The notes beneath the pieces are model-generated. The model had not been told where the DNA came from, searched no databases, and was given only the letters and a program-made list of their open reading frames with translations. From Sulfuriferula plumbiphila (GTDB taxonomy: Bacteria; Pseudomonadota; Gammaproteobacteria; Burkholderiales; Sulfuriferulaceae): DNA of 64,000 bases. Both the position numbers and the translations under genes were made by a program. Positions 37,019 through 46,516 of this stretch are shown piece after piece (positions within the stretch are counted from its first letter, which is position 1; the number at the start of each line of letters is the position of its first letter). Location of the stretch: assembly GCF_009938015.1 (NCBI RefSeq), contig NZ_AP021884.1, forward strand, positions 3,102,585 to 3,166,584. The letters run 5' to 3'.

Positions 37019-38367
37019 TAGCGGGTTACCTCGAAACTTTTCACCACCCGTTCCATCTGCATGAAACGGGAACCTTTGACCAGCACGGTCACCCCGGCAT
37101 CCAGCCGGTTTTCCAGTTCCGCCAGCAATTCTTCGATGCGCTCGAAATGCATCGCGCCCGCACCGAATGTTTCAACTGCCGCGGCACTCATCTCGCCCAG
37201 CGCCAGCAGCTGGTCAACCTGCGCCGCACGCGCAGCACGGCCAATTTCGGCGTGCATTGCGGCAGCATCCCCGCCCAGCTCGCCCATGTCGCCCAGCACC
37301 ACAATCTTCTTGCCGGGGATGGCCGCCAGCACTGCCAGTGCGGCGTTTACCGAATCCGGGTTGGCGTTGTAGGTATCGTCAATCAGGGTGGCGCCATGCA
37401 GCGCAGGTTTGAACTGCAGACGCCCGGCCACACCGTCAAATCCGGCCAGGCCATCAACGATTGCGCGGGCGTCCACTCCCAGCGCCAGCGCGGCGGCGGT
37501 CGCGGCCAGGGCGTTGCGCACGTTATGTTCCCCGGCCACACGCAGGCTGAATTGCAGTTCGCCTAGCGGCGTCGCCGCCGTCACTTCACTGCCGCGTGCC
37601 GTAGCCCGGTAGCTGCCGCGGATGGCGGCACCATAATCCATGCCGAAATCCAGCACCGGATGCTGGCCTGCCAGGGTGCGCCACAGCCCGGCATGGGTGT
37701 CATCGGCGTTGATTACCGCCACGCCGCCATCTCCCAGACCCGCGAAGATTTCGCCTTTGGCGCGCGCCACGTTTTCTACCGAGCCCAGCATGCCCACATG
37801 CGCAGCACCCGCGTTATTGACCAGCGCCACCTCGGGGCTGGCCAGCCGGGTCAGGTAGTCAATCTCGCCGCTGTGGTTCATGCCCATCTCGATCACCCCA
37901 TACACATGCTCGGGGCGCAGACCCAGCAGCGTGAGCGGCATACCGATGTCGTTGTTGAGATTGCCCCGGGTGGCCAGCACCGCAGCGCCGGAACTGGCAG
38001 CGCGCAGGATCGCCGCGAGCATTTCCTTGACGGTGGTTTTACCGTTGCTGCCGGTGATGGCCACCAGGCGCGCGGGCATTTGCGTGCGCCACCAGGCCGC
38101 CAGCCGGCCCAGCGCCAGCCGCGTGTCGTCTACCAGCAGCGCGGGTTGCGCGCTGCAGCCGCTATCTGCTGCGATCATTACCGCTGCCGCGCCGCTGTCC
38201 AGCGCCTGCCGGGCAAAGCGATGGCCGTCAAAACGCTCGCCCTGGAGCGCCACGAACAAGTCTCCCGGCTGGATAGTGCGGGTGTCGGTGGCGACACGTG
38301 CAAACTCCACATCCGCGCCGCGCATGCCGGCATGGATGGCGGCGGCGGCGGTGGCTAGCGTCATCAT
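37018..38367 (-). CDS. murF: UDP-MurNAc-tripeptide:D-Ala-D-Ala ligase MurF
   Basis: The 449-residue ligase completes the pentapeptide. It shows [20 protein letters not shown], the ATP loop [14 protein letters not shown] near 110 and [20 protein letters not shown] 38367 was chosen for the four-base overlap with murE (ATGA), as at most junctions here; an ATG two codons earlier is possible. Confidence 0.96.
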   Translation of the reverse strand: MMTLATAAAAIHAGMRGADVEFARVATDTRTIQPGDLFVALQGERFDGHRFARQALDSGAAAVMIAADSGCSAQPALLVDDTRLALGRLAAWWRTQMPARLVAITGSNGKTTVKEMLAAILRAASSGAAVLATRGNLNNDIGMPLTLLGLRPEHVYGVIEMGMNHSGEIDYLTRLASPEVALVNNAGAAHVGMLGSVENVARAKGEIFAGLGDGGVAVINADDTHAGLWRTLAGQHPVLDFGMDYGAAIRGSYRATARGSEVTAATPLGELQFSLRVAGEHNVRNALAATAAALALGVDARAIVDGLAGFDGVAGRLQFKPALHGATLIDDTYNANPDSVNAALAVLAAIPGKKIVVLGDMGELGGDAAAMHAEIGRAARAAQVDQLLALGEMSAAAVETFGAGAMHFERIEELLAELENRLDAGVTVLVKGSRFMQMERVVKSFEVTR

Positions 38368-39845
38368 GCGCATGCGTACGCCTCCAGCGCCTGGGTGGCA
38401 ACGGCAACATCGCTGAACGGGTGCTTCACGCCGTGTATCTCCTGATAATCTTCATGTCCCTTGCCCGCCACCAGCACCACGTCGCCGGCATCCGCCGACT
38501 GCACCGCAGCCGATATGGCGGCGCCACGATCGGCTTCGATGCGATAGTCGCCGCTCATGCCTGCCGTGATGCCGGCGATGATGGCCAGCGGGTCTTCGTT
38601 GCGCGGGTTGTCCGAGGTGACCAGCACGCGGTCTGCCAGACGTGCAGCAATCGCGCCCATCAATGGACGCTTACCGGCATCACGGTTGCCGCCGCAGCCG
38701 AATACGCAGATCAGCTTTCCGTGCGGATTCATTTCACGCAGCGCGTAGAGCACCTTTTCCAGCGCATCCGGGGTGTGCGCATAGTCCACCACCACCACCG
38801 GCTTGCCGGCGCCGCCCAGCGCCTGCATGCGCCCGGCCACCGGTTTGATCGCCGCCAGTTGCCGCACTGCGTCCGCCATGGGCACACCGCTTACCAACAG
38901 TGTTGCCAGCGTGGCGAGCAGGTTGTAGGCATTGAAGCCGCCGAGCAGCGGCGAGACCAGGTGCGCGTTTCCCCATTCGGATTCGACATCCATTTCCAGG
39001 CCGCTGGCGCTGAGCCTGAGCGCAGTGCCGCGCACCCGGCTGCCGTGCATGCCGTAACTCACCACCTCCACTTTGCCGGCGCGCAATTGATCGGCAAGCG
39101 CACGGCCAAACGCATCATCGGCATTGAGCACCGCGTAGCGCAGCCCCGGCCACTGGAACAGCACGGTCTTGGCGGCAGCGTAAGCGGCCATGTCGCCATG
39201 ATAGTCAAGATGGTCGCGCGACAGGTTGGTGAGCACGGCCACGTCAAATTGCACGCCGTTCACCCGGCCTTGCGCCAGGCCATGTGAGGATACTTCCATT
39301 ACCGCAGCGCGCGCGCCTTGCGCCACATAGCCAGCCAGCGCCTGCTGCAACACGACGGCATCAGGAGTGGTGTTGGCCGACGCCGTGAGCGCATCCGGGA
39401 AGCCATTGCCCAGCGTGCCGATCACCGCGCTGCGCTGGCCGCTGCCGGTCAGGCTTTGTGCCAGCCAGTGCGCGCACGAAGTTTTGCCGTTGGTGCCGGT
39501 CACACCGATCATCCATAATTTCCCGGAAGGATCGCCGTACACCGTTGCGGCAATTTCGCCAATGCGGTCTTTCAGGCCAGCCACCGCCACATTGGGTAGC
39601 TGCGCCCACTGTTGCGGCCAGGTGTAGCCACGCTGCTCCCACAGCACAGCGGCCGCACCCGCCGCAATCGCCTGCGCCAGATGATCGCGGCCATCGCCCG
39701 ACTCACCCGGATACGCGGCAAAGCCGCAGCCCGGGGTGACTTTGCGGCTGTCGGCGGTGAGCGTAGTCAAACGCGCGCCCTGGCGCGCCAACGCCGCCAG
39801 GATGGCGGCGGCGGTTTGCTGTTGAGCGTCAGCGGCGGCGATCAC
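38364..39845 (-). CDS. murE: UDP-MurNAc-dipeptide:meso-diaminopimelate ligase MurE
   Basis: The 493-residue ligase has LTADSRKVTPGCGFAAYPGE, the ATP loop GVTGTNGKTSCAHWL and VVVDYAHTPDALEKVL. DNPRNEDP near 410 carries the DNPR motif of enzymes that add meso-diaminopimelate, as expected for a Gram-negative. It begins with GTG overlapping the ftsI stop (GTGA). Confidence 0.97.
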   Translation of the reverse strand: MIAAADAQQQTAAAILAALARQGARLTTLTADSRKVTPGCGFAAYPGESGDGRDHLAQAIAAGAAAVLWEQRGYTWPQQWAQLPNVAVAGLKDRIGEIAATVYGDPSGKLWMIGVTGTNGKTSCAHWLAQSLTGSGQRSAVIGTLGNGFPDALTASANTTPDAVVLQQALAGYVAQGARAAVMEVSSHGLAQGRVNGVQFDVAVLTNLSRDHLDYHGDMAAYAAAKTVLFQWPGLRYAVLNADDAFGRALADQLRAGKVEVVSYGMHGSRVRGTALRLSASGLEMDVESEWGNAHLVSPLLGGFNAYNLLATLATLLVSGVPMADAVRQLAAIKPVAGRMQALGGAGKPVVVVDYAHTPDALEKVLYALREMNPHGKLICVFGCGGNRDAGKRPLMGAIAARLADRVLVTSDNPRNEDPLAIIAGITAGMSGDYRIEADRGAAISAAVQSADAGDVVLVAGKGHEDYQEIHGVKHPFSDVAVATQALEAYACA

Positions 39846-41590
39846 ATCGATTCCTCTTCCGCATGGCGCGCTGCCGGCGGCAGCACCACGTTGCCGGTGG
39901 GGTTGTCCGGCGGCACGTCGAGCACCCGTAGCGCACCGCTCATCACATTGCTGAACACCGGCGCTGCGACGATGCCACCATAGTATTGGCCGGCGTCGGG
40001 CTCATCTATCATCACCGCGACAATCAGGCGCGGGTTACTGGCGGGCGCCATACCGATGAATGAGGCAATGTATTTGTGGGCGGAGTAGCGTCCATCTTCC
40101 GGCTTGTGCGCGGTGCCGGTCTTGCCCGCCACCCGGTAGCCGGCTACCTGGGCACGCGGCGCGGTGCCTTCCGGCGACACCACGGTTTCCATCATGGCGC
40201 GCACCGCACGGGCAGCGGCGGGGCTGAATACCTGCACGCCGCTGGCGGATGGGACATCCTGCCTCAACAGGCTGACCGGCCTCATCATTCCGTCATTGGC
40301 AAACACGGTATAGCCGCGCGCCATCTGTAACAGGCTTACTGCGATACCGTTGCCATAGGCCATGGTTGCCTGTTCGATGGGGCGCCAGCTCTGATACGGG
40401 CGCAAGCGGCCGCTGGCAGCCCCGGGGAATCCCACTTTCGGCGCGGTGCCGAATCCGGCCTTGTGCAGTTCGTTCCAGAAATATTCCGGCCTGAGTTCCA
40501 GTGCGATCTTGGCCGCACCGATGTTGCTGGATTTCTCGATAATCTGCGAGATGGTGAGCATGCCGTTGGCGTGGGTGTCGTGGATGCGCCTGTTACCCAG
40601 CAGATAGCTGCCGTCGCCGGTGTCGATCACCGTATCCGGCCTGATCGTGCCCGCATCCAGTGCCGCCGCCACTGTAAACGGTTTCATCGTCGAACCCGGC
40701 TCATACTCGTCGGTGACCGCATGGTTGCGCATCTGCCAGAGCTTGACGCCCTCGCGGTTGTTGGGGTTGTACGAGGGCAGATTGGCGAGCGCCAGAATCT
40801 CGCCGGTTCTGGCGTCCAACACCACAATCGCGCCATCCTTGGCCTTATTGGCGACCACCGCATTCTGCAGTTCGCGGTAGGCCAGATACTGAATCTTCAT
40901 GTCGATCGACAACACCAGATCACGCCCCGGCTTCGGGCTCTGGATGCTTTCCACATCCTCCACGATATTGCCGCGCCGGTCCTTGATGACGCGGCGGCTG
41001 CCGGGTATGCCGGCGAGCCAGTTTTGATAGGTCAGCTCCAGCCCTTCCTGACCCACGTCATCCACGTTGGTAAAACCCAGCAACTGTGCGGTGACATCTG
41101 CAGAGGGGTAGTAGCGGCGGTATTCGCGGCGCAGGTACAGCCCCGGAATCCCCAGCTGGGTGGCGGCCACAGCCTGGTCCGGCGGCAGCTGGCGTTTGAG
41201 ATAGACGAATTCACGGTCTTTTTCATTGAGGCGCGTTTGCAGCCCCGCCGCCGGTATTCCCAGAACCTTTGCCAGGTGCCGGACCTGCTCCGGGGTAGCG
41301 CTGACCGAACCCGGGTTGGCCCACAGCGACTCCATCGGCGTGCTGATGGCCAGTGGCTCGCCGCGACGGTCGGTAATCATGCCGCGGTGCGCGGGTAATG
41401 CCAGTATGCGGTTCACCACCGCGTCACCCTTGCGCTGCAGAAAATCATGGTGCAGCCCTTGCAAATACACGGCGCGCCCTACCAGCATCAACAACCACAG
41501 CAACAGCAGCGCGGCCACGACGCGCCCGCGCCAGCGCTGCAGGTGCAGTTCCAGTAAATGGCTGGACGGACGCGCGGCAATGCGGCTCAT
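39842..41590 (-). CDS. ftsI: Septal transpeptidase FtsI (PBP3)
   Basis: The 582-residue penicillin-binding protein has an N-terminal membrane anchor (VVAALLLLWLLMLVGRAVYL). The catalytic serine is S300 in STMK; SSN is at 354-356 and KTGT at 490-493. It cross-links septal peptidoglycan with FtsW. The start overlaps the ftsL stop by four bases. Confidence 0.97.
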   Translation of the reverse strand: MSRIAARPSSHLLELHLQRWRGRVVAALLLLWLLMLVGRAVYLQGLHHDFLQRKGDAVVNRILALPAHRGMITDRRGEPLAISTPMESLWANPGSVSATPEQVRHLAKVLGIPAAGLQTRLNEKDREFVYLKRQLPPDQAVAATQLGIPGLYLRREYRRYYPSADVTAQLLGFTNVDDVGQEGLELTYQNWLAGIPGSRRVIKDRRGNIVEDVESIQSPKPGRDLVLSIDMKIQYLAYRELQNAVVANKAKDGAIVVLDARTGEILALANLPSYNPNNREGVKLWQMRNHAVTDEYEPGSTMKPFTVAAALDAGTIRPDTVIDTGDGSYLLGNRRIHDTHANGMLTISQIIEKSSNIGAAKIALELRPEYFWNELHKAGFGTAPKVGFPGAASGRLRPYQSWRPIEQATMAYGNGIAVSLLQMARGYTVFANDGMMRPVSLLRQDVPSASGVQVFSPAAARAVRAMMETVVSPEGTAPRAQVAGYRVAGKTGTAHKPEDGRYSAHKYIASFIGMAPASNPRLIVAVMIDEPDAGQYYGGIVAAPVFSNVMSGALRVLDVPPDNPTGNVVLPPAARHAEEESM

Positions 41591-41865
41591 TGCGCACCAC
41601 TTCCCACGTCGTTCACTACCTGCACGCGATCGGCCGACGGCACCTGCATTTGCAGGCGCTGTCTGGCCAATATTTCAATGCGCCCATGCATCGCCCAAGT
41701 GCTTTGTTCCAGCTGCAACTGCCCCCACTCCACATCCAGCTGGCGCTGGCGCGCCTGCTCCTGCTGCAATTCAACAAACAGCTGGCGCCCGTGATGCTGG
41801 CTGTTCACCACACCCAGGGCGCAGACCACCACCAGCGCCAATAGCGCCATGTGGGCGCGGCTCAC
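41587..41865 (-). CDS. ftsL: Cell division protein FtsL
   Basis: The 92-residue bitopic protein has one membrane segment ([18 protein letters not shown]) followed by a coiled coil rich in Q, E and L ([20 protein letters not shown]). It forms the FtsQLB complex. It starts with GTG inside the rsmH stop (GTGA). Confidence 0.93.
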   Translation of the reverse strand: MSRAHMALLALVVVCALGVVNSQHHGRQLFVELQQEQARQRQLDVEWGQLQLEQSTWAMHGRIEILARQRLQMQVPSADRVQVVNDVGSGAQ

Positions 41866-42800
41866 CCACCACCTCCGCAGCGCTCGGCAACACGCAGGGT
41901 GGCGCTGCGCGCACGGGGATTAGCGGCGATTTCGGAGGCATGCGGACGAATTGCGCGCCCCACCAGGCGCATTTTCGGTTCGGGAATATCGGCAGCACGG
42001 ACCGGCAAGCGGCGCGGCAGCGGCGGCGGGCTCGACGCCTCGCGCATGAAGCGCTTGACGATGCGGTCTTCCAGCGAGTGAAAACTGATCACCGCCAGGC
42101 GCCCGCCGGGCGCGAGCAGCTGTTCGGCCTGGGGCAGCGCCAGCGACAACTCCTCAAGCTCCCGATTGATGTAAATCCGTATAGCCTGAAAGGTGCGGGT
42201 CGCCGGATTTTGCCCTGGCTCACGCGTGGGCACGACTCCCGCCACGAGATCTGCAAGCCGCTTGGTGGTTGCGATCGGCGCGCCTGCTCTCTGCGCAACA
42301 ATCGCGCCTGCAATCGATTTAGCATACCGCTCTTCGCCATAATCCTTGATGACCTCCCTGATCTCCCCTTCATCGGCCTCGGCCAGCCAGGCCGCGGCAG
42401 ACAGCCCGCGCGTGGTATCCATACGCATGTCGAGCGGCGCGTCGAAACGAAAGCTGAAACCGCGTCCAGCCTCGTCCAGCTGCGGTGAAGACACCCCCAA
42501 ATCCATCAACACACCACTCACCTGATCCATGCCGCGCGCGCGCAACACTTCTGTCATCTGCGCGAAGCTACCATGAACAATCTCGAAACGCGGATCTTGC
42601 CAGCCTTGCCCAACCGCCATTGCAGCCGGGTCTTTATCAAACGCAATCAGGCGCCCGCCCGCTCCCAGTTGCGCCAATATGCTGCGGCTGTGCCCGCCGC
42701 GGCCAAAGGTCGCATCCACATATACGCCGTCCGGCCTGACATTCAGTGCCGCAACCGCTTCCTCAAGTAGAACCGTTTCGTGCCGCAAGCCGGAGCTCAC
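41862..42800 (-). CDS. rsmH: 16S rRNA m4C1402 methyltransferase RsmH
   Basis: The 312-residue enzyme (MraW) begins [20 protein letters not shown] and has [39 protein letters not shown] and [15 protein letters not shown]. It methylates C1402 of 16S rRNA. GTG start, overlapping the mraZ stop by four bases. Confidence 0.97.
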   Translation of the reverse strand: MSSGLRHETVLLEEAVAALNVRPDGVYVDATFGRGGHSRSILAQLGAGGRLIAFDKDPAAMAVGQGWQDPRFEIVHGSFAQMTEVLRARGMDQVSGVLMDLGVSSPQLDEAGRGFSFRFDAPLDMRMDTTRGLSAAAWLAEADEGEIREVIKDYGEERYAKSIAGAIVAQRAGAPIATTKRLADLVAGVVPTREPGQNPATRTFQAIRIYINRELEELSLALPQAEQLLAPGGRLAVISFHSLEDRIVKRFMREASSPPPLPRRLPVRAADIPEPKMRLVGRAIRPHASEIAANPRARSATLRVAERCGGGG

Positions 42801-43243
42801 AGCGAGAAACCCTCCAGCTCTGGCGGCATGGCGCCATCCCTGAACGCCAGCGCCTGCTCCATCTGCGCCTGCCAGCGTTCTTCATTCCACAATTCGAATT
42901 TCACGCCCTGCCCTACCAGCACCACGTTTTTTTCCAGCGCCGCAAACTGGCGCAACATGGCGGGCAGCAAAACGCGCCCGGCACCATCCATCTCCAGATC
43001 GGCAGCATTCCCCACCAGCAGACGCTGCAAGCTGCGCGTCTGCGGGTTGAAACTGGACAGGCTATTGAGCTTTTTCTCGATGGGTTCCCACTCAGGCAGC
43101 GGGAACAACAGCAGACATTGACTGGGGTCGGCCGTCACCACGATGCGTCCGGCACCATGCACCATGAGCGCGTCACGATACCTGGACGGCACAACCAGCC
43201 GACCTTTGCTATCCAGGTTAAGTGTTGCGACGCCGCGGAACAT
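42797..43243 (-). CDS. mraZ: Division/cell-wall cluster regulator MraZ
   Basis: The 148-residue protein has two AbrB-like half-sites with Dxxx[17 protein letters not shown] near the start and [16 protein letters not shown] near 85. It binds GTGGG repeats before its own gene and represses the dcw cluster. The start at ATG 43243 ([11 protein letters not shown]) is that of the family. Four matching boxes lie just upstream. Confidence 0.96.
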   Translation of the reverse strand: MFRGVATLNLDSKGRLVVPSRYRDALMVHGAGRIVVTADPSQCLLLFPLPEWEPIEKKLNSLSSFNPQTRSLQRLLVGNAADLEMDGAGRVLLPAMLRQFAALEKNVVLVGQGVKFELWNEERWQAQMEQALAFRDGAMPPELEGFSL

Positions 43244-43276
43244 GAAACCCCTTTTTACATTGCACAGAGGAAGTTT

Positions 43277-43338
43277 CCCACTTTCCCCCACAATTCACCA
43301 CTTCGGCCCACTATAGATAAAAAGCGATGGAGGGTCAA
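43277..43338 (-). promoter_or_regulatory. mraZ/dcw promoter with four MraZ boxes
   Basis: On the minus strand TTGACC (43338-43333), a 17-base spacer and TATAGT (43315-43310) form a near-consensus sigma-70 promoter. GTGGG-type boxes begin at 43311, 43301 (GTGGT), 43291 and 43281, each exactly 10 bases apart, the known spacing for MraZ. The first box overlaps the -10 element, so bound MraZ would block transcription. The gap 43339-43495 has no gene; a ribosome-site-like AAGGAGGTG on the plus strand has no open frame after it. Confidence 0.88.
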
Positions 43339-43495
43339 GCGACAAAAATGGATTTTTGCAAGACGTTACAAACACTTACACAACATCAATAAATGCCAAT
43401 AAACAATCAAAAATAAGCACATAGCCAACTATCTGAAGGCATGATATTAAGTATTGCCGGAAGGAGGTGAAACCGATACCCGGCGTGAGCCAGGT

Positions 43496-44077
43496 TTATT
43501 TTTCGCCTGCGGACGCAGGCTGGGGTGGATCGCTTAAATAACGCACTTCGAGCACTTCGATTTCGCGCATTCCCGCCGGACTCTGGAAACGCACCACATC
43601 GCCGGCGCGCGCCTTGGCCAGCGCCCGCGCCAGTGGAGACACCCAACTGATGCGTCCGCCAGCCGGGTCGGCCTCATCCACGCCGACGATCTGATAGGTA
43701 TGCTGGCTGCCGTCTTCCTCGCCCACGCTTACCGTGGCGCCGAAAAACACCTGCTCGATGCCCTGCTGGGCACGTGGATCAACCACAACCGGATCATCCA
43801 GGCGCCTGGTGAGGTAACGCAGGCGGCGGTCGATCTCGCGCAGGCGTTTTTTGCCGTAAATGTAGTCGCCGTTCTCCGAACGGTCGCCATTCGACGCCGC
43901 CCACGACACGGTTTCAACCATCTGCGGACGTTCTACCTTGAGCAGGTGGTCAAATTCGGCCTTGAGCAGCGCATGGCCGCGCGGGGTCATGTAGTTCTTG
44001 GCGCCTGGCGGGAGTTGCGGCTCGGCAGCGGGTTCTTCATCGTCCGCGTCGGATTCTTTGGTGAAGGCTTTGCTCAT
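43496..44077 (-). CDS. greB: Transcript cleavage factor GreB
   Basis: The 193-residue protein has an N-terminal extension rich in acidic residues, then NYMTPRGHALLKAEFDHLLK and the coiled-coil tip NGDRSENGDYIYGKKRLREI with the D and E that reach the polymerase active site. The C-terminal FKBP-like domain follows (ISWVSPLARALAKARAGDVV). GreB frees backtracked RNA polymerase. ATG 44077 (MSKAFTKESD) fits the family. Confidence 0.93.
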   Translation of the reverse strand: MSKAFTKESDADDEEPAAEPQLPPGAKNYMTPRGHALLKAEFDHLLKVERPQMVETVSWAASNGDRSENGDYIYGKKRLREIDRRLRYLTRRLDDPVVVDPRAQQGIEQVFFGATVSVGEEDGSQHTYQIVGVDEADPAGGRISWVSPLARALAKARAGDVVRFQSPAGMREIEVLEVRYLSDPPQPASAGEK

Positions 44078-44110
44078 CGGAAAACAGGAAAGCAACAAGA
44101 AAATAAAGGT

Positions 44111-44400
44111 GAAGCTGGCCGATAAGCCGGGTTTTGTCGTGGACAGTCATTCCTCTAGGCCGCCGGTTACCCGACGGCTCAAGCAGCCTACCCGCAGGCT
44201 CAGCGAGCCGCTTCATCGCCTGCCTATTTGGCCTTGCTCCGGATGGAGGTTACCGCGTTTCACTCCGGACTAAACCGGCTCGTCTCTGTGGCCCTGTTCC
44301 TCGCCTCACGGCGGCCGGCCATTAACCGGCATCCTGCTCTATGGAGCCCGGACTTTCCTCCCCCCCGGTTGCGCGGGGCGGCGACTGTCTGGCCAGCTTC
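44111..44400 (-). ncRNA. rnpB: RNase P RNA (bacterial type A)
   Basis: The minus strand begins GAAGCTGGCCAGACAGTCGC at 44400 and carries GAGGAAAGTCCGGGCTCC, the strictly conserved CR-I stretch, AGGGTGAAA-like GGAGTGAAACGCGGTAACC, and GCAGGCTTGAGCC-type loops. It ends CGGCTTATCGGCCAGCTTC, which pairs with the 5' end. At about 290 bases it is a compact type A RNA. It is the catalytic part of RNase P, which trims tRNA 5' ends. Confidence 0.97.
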
Positions 44401-44441
44401 ACCGCCATTCTATCATCATCAACCCAATCTATACCCTTGAC

Positions 44442-44493
44442 ATAAATAGATTTATTGCCTAAACAAATAGCAGCATGATGGCGCGCCACTTGC
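44442..44493 (+). promoter_or_regulatory. Sigma-54 promoter upstream of DUF1269 gene, with palindrome
   Basis: TGGCGCG-CCAC-TTGC at 44479-44493 matches the -24/-12 consensus (TGGCACG-N4-TTGC) with one mismatch, and GG and GC are exactly 10 bases apart. A palindrome ATAAAT-AG-ATTTAT lies at 44442-44455 and could be an activator site. A weak sigma-70 alternative (TTGACA at 44437, TAAACA at 44460) overlaps it. Confidence 0.6.
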
Positions 44494-44557
44494 GCCGTCT
44501 TCCCACCCCTGCATGGGGCGATCTGATGTCCAGTTACTTTCTTTCAAGGAGAACACG

Positions 44558-45070
44558 ATGAGACGCAGACTCTATTTCACGGTACCGGATACTGCCAGCG
44601 CCCAGCAGATGGTCAATGATTTATTACTGGCGCGAATTGACGAGAGGCACATGCATGTGCTCGCCCGCGACGGGATTCCGCTCGATGGCCTGCATGAGGC
44701 CTCCATCCTGCAAAAAAGCGATTTCATCCACGGCATGGAAAGCGGTCTGGTTATTGGCGGCATTGCCGGCATTCTGGCCGGCATAGTGGGGATACTGTTC
44801 CCGCCCGCAGGGGTCGATTTGAAGCTGGTGACCATCCTGGTGACCGCGCTGGTGGGAGCAGCATTCGGTGCCTGGGTGTCGAGCATGATTGCCAGCTCGG
44901 TTCCCAATTCCAAGCTCAAGACCTACGAAAAGGCGATTGAACAAGGACGCATCCTGATGATGGTCGACGTTCCCAGCGGGCGTGTAGATGACATCTGCAA
45001 ACTCATCGCCAGCCGTCATCCGGAGGCCAGCAGCAGCAATATGGAGCCGACCATCCCTGCATTTCCCTGA
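44558..45070 (+). CDS. DUF1269 membrane protein
   Basis: The 170-residue protein begins MRRRLYFTVPDTASAQQMVN, the DUF1269 pattern with an N-terminal alpha/beta domain. Two hydrophobic segments follow (VIGGIAGILAGIVGILFPPA, rich in glycine zippers, and LVTILVTALVGAAFGAWVSS). The C-terminal ILMMVDVPSGRVDDICKLI returns to the soluble fold. AAGGAG lies nine bases before ATG 44558. The family is linked to stress tolerance in several Proteobacteria, without a known mechanism. It is first in a plus-strand set with the YfdX-like gene and a two-component system. Confidence 0.8.
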   Translation: MRRRLYFTVPDTASAQQMVNDLLLARIDERHMHVLARDGIPLDGLHEASILQKSDFIHGMESGLVIGGIAGILAGIVGILFPPAGVDLKLVTILVTALVGAAFGAWVSSMIASSVPNSKLKTYEKAIEQGRILMMVDVPSGRVDDICKLIASRHPEASSSNMEPTIPAFP

Positions 45071-45195
45071 TGCAACCCGGAAAAATTGCACACCACCGTT
45101 CACGCGCGGGGTTTATCCCCCGCGTGGCTGGTGGATATGCCCCGCCGCCCCCAAGACACAACAAGCTTAATACGCCATTTCAACAAGTTACACTC

Positions 45196-45211
45196 TGGCA
45201 CGGCAATTGTA
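45196..45211 (+). promoter_or_regulatory. Possible sigma-54 promoter upstream of YfdX-like gene
   Basis: TGGCACG-GCAA-TTGTA has a perfect -24 half and TTGT instead of TTGC at -12, with the correct spacing. It would place the transcript start about 15 bases before ATG 45236. The -12 mismatch lowers confidence. Confidence 0.4.
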
Positions 45212-45235
45212 TGCAGAACGGCAAGGACTTCACCC

Positions 45236-46510
45236 ATGCCAGAGAGCATCATGCACACCTTCACCTGCCGCCCGCCCATCATTGCCATGCTGCTAGGCAG
45301 CGCACTCACCTCCGCCTGGGGCGCCGCGACCCCGGCACGGCAACAGGCAGCCGTCGGGCCCGGCCAGGCGTTGAGCATCAGGCAGCAAGACCGGCTATCG
45401 GACATTGCGGTGCAAGCATTGCATCAGATTGCTGCCGCGCGCGCTGACATTGCCCGCCGCGATGCCAGCAACGCGCACCAGGCGCTGGATAATGCCAACG
45501 CCTTGCTCAATACCTTACAAGCCAGCCTGCCCACCCCACGCGACGCCGACCGGATCGGGATCGCACAAAAACATCTGGGATACGAAGACGGTACGCGCGT
45601 GCTGCCCGATCTGGTGCCGATTTATGCCGATTTGCACGCGCTGCAGGACTTCATCCCGGTACAGTCGGCACAGGCGCATCCGGGTAAAGCGCACAGCCAC
45701 CCGCAACAAGGCCAGAAACAGCCCGGTGCCGATGCGTTACGCGCCACCGATGCCGCGCTGATTTATGCCGAAGCCGACCTGCCGCTGGCGCATACCCGCC
45801 GCGCCGTGGATACAGCACGACTGGCGCTGGATCAGGATGACTGGCAGGGTGCCGACAACGCACTCAAAAATGCAGAGGACGGCGTGGTGTTCATGTCGGT
45901 GAGCGTGAGCGAACCCCTCGCTGCAGGCCGCCAATCGTTGCAGCAAACCACACACCTGCTGGCAGCGGGTGAAACAGCCAGGGCACGGGTCGAGCTGCAA
46001 CGCGCGCGCAGCTGTCTGCAACACGCCGCGCAAACCACAGACAGCGTAGCCAGAACCAAGGTCAATACCTTGCTGCAAGACACCAGCCAGCTCGACCGCC
46101 ATATCCGGAACGGCAATGCCAACGTGGTACGCGACGCGCAAACCCTGTGGTACAGAACAGCCGCGCTGGCGGAACGCTCCAGCGCCTATCTGGGCAATGC
46201 ATGGGCGCGGGTGATGCACGACCAGCCGATCAAATCCAGGCTTATCGAAGCCCGCCTCTCATTGCGTAACGCCGCCATTGATCAATTTACCGCGCACCGG
46301 CCAGCAGCAGTGGAAGCAGCCCTCACGCACACGCAAAATTATCTGCACCAGGCGCTGCAAATTGCGCGTACCGACAACCAGCCGCAAACAGAAATACGCG
46401 GTATCCAGCAGCATATTGCCCGCCTCGCAGCCACTCCTCCACCGCAACGCAAACAGGAACAATTTAGCCAGCTCGCGAGCGAACTGAGCATCCTGATCAG
46501 CCAAAGCTGA
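45236..46510 (+). CDS. YfdX-like periplasmic protein
   Basis: The product of about 424 residues has a signal peptide (IMHTFTCRPPIIAMLLGSAL) and a long all-helical mature part with repeated Ala-rich blocks: ALHQIAAARADIARRDASNA, then EADLPLAHTRRAVDTARLAL and AGETARARVELQRARSC. These resemble YfdX proteins, found in acid- and heat-resistance islands. ATG 45236 has AAGGA eight bases upstream; ATG 45251 is an alternative. It is followed closely by the histidine kinase gene. The family call is moderate. Confidence 0.6.
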   Translation: MPESIMHTFTCRPPIIAMLLGSALTSAWGAATPARQQAAVGPGQALSIRQQDRLSDIAVQALHQIAAARADIARRDASNAHQALDNANALLNTLQASLPTPRDADRIGIAQKHLGYEDGTRVLPDLVPIYADLHALQDFIPVQSAQAHPGKAHSHPQQGQKQPGADALRATDAALIYAEADLPLAHTRRAVDTARLALDQDDWQGADNALKNAEDGVVFMSVSVSEPLAAGRQSLQQTTHLLAAGETARARVELQRARSCLQHAAQTTDSVARTKVNTLLQDTSQLDRHIRNGNANVVRDAQTLWYRTAALAERSSAYLGNAWARVMHDQPIKSRLIEARLSLRNAAIDQFTAHRPAAVEAALTHTQNYLHQALQIARTDNQPQTEIRGIQQHIARLAATPPPQRKQEQFSQLASELSILISQS

Positions 46511-46516
46511 CATTAC

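Noticed and set aside
43462-43475. Strong ribosome-site-like AAGGAGGTG on the plus strand
   Set aside because: No open reading frame of any length follows it before the end of greB on the other strand.
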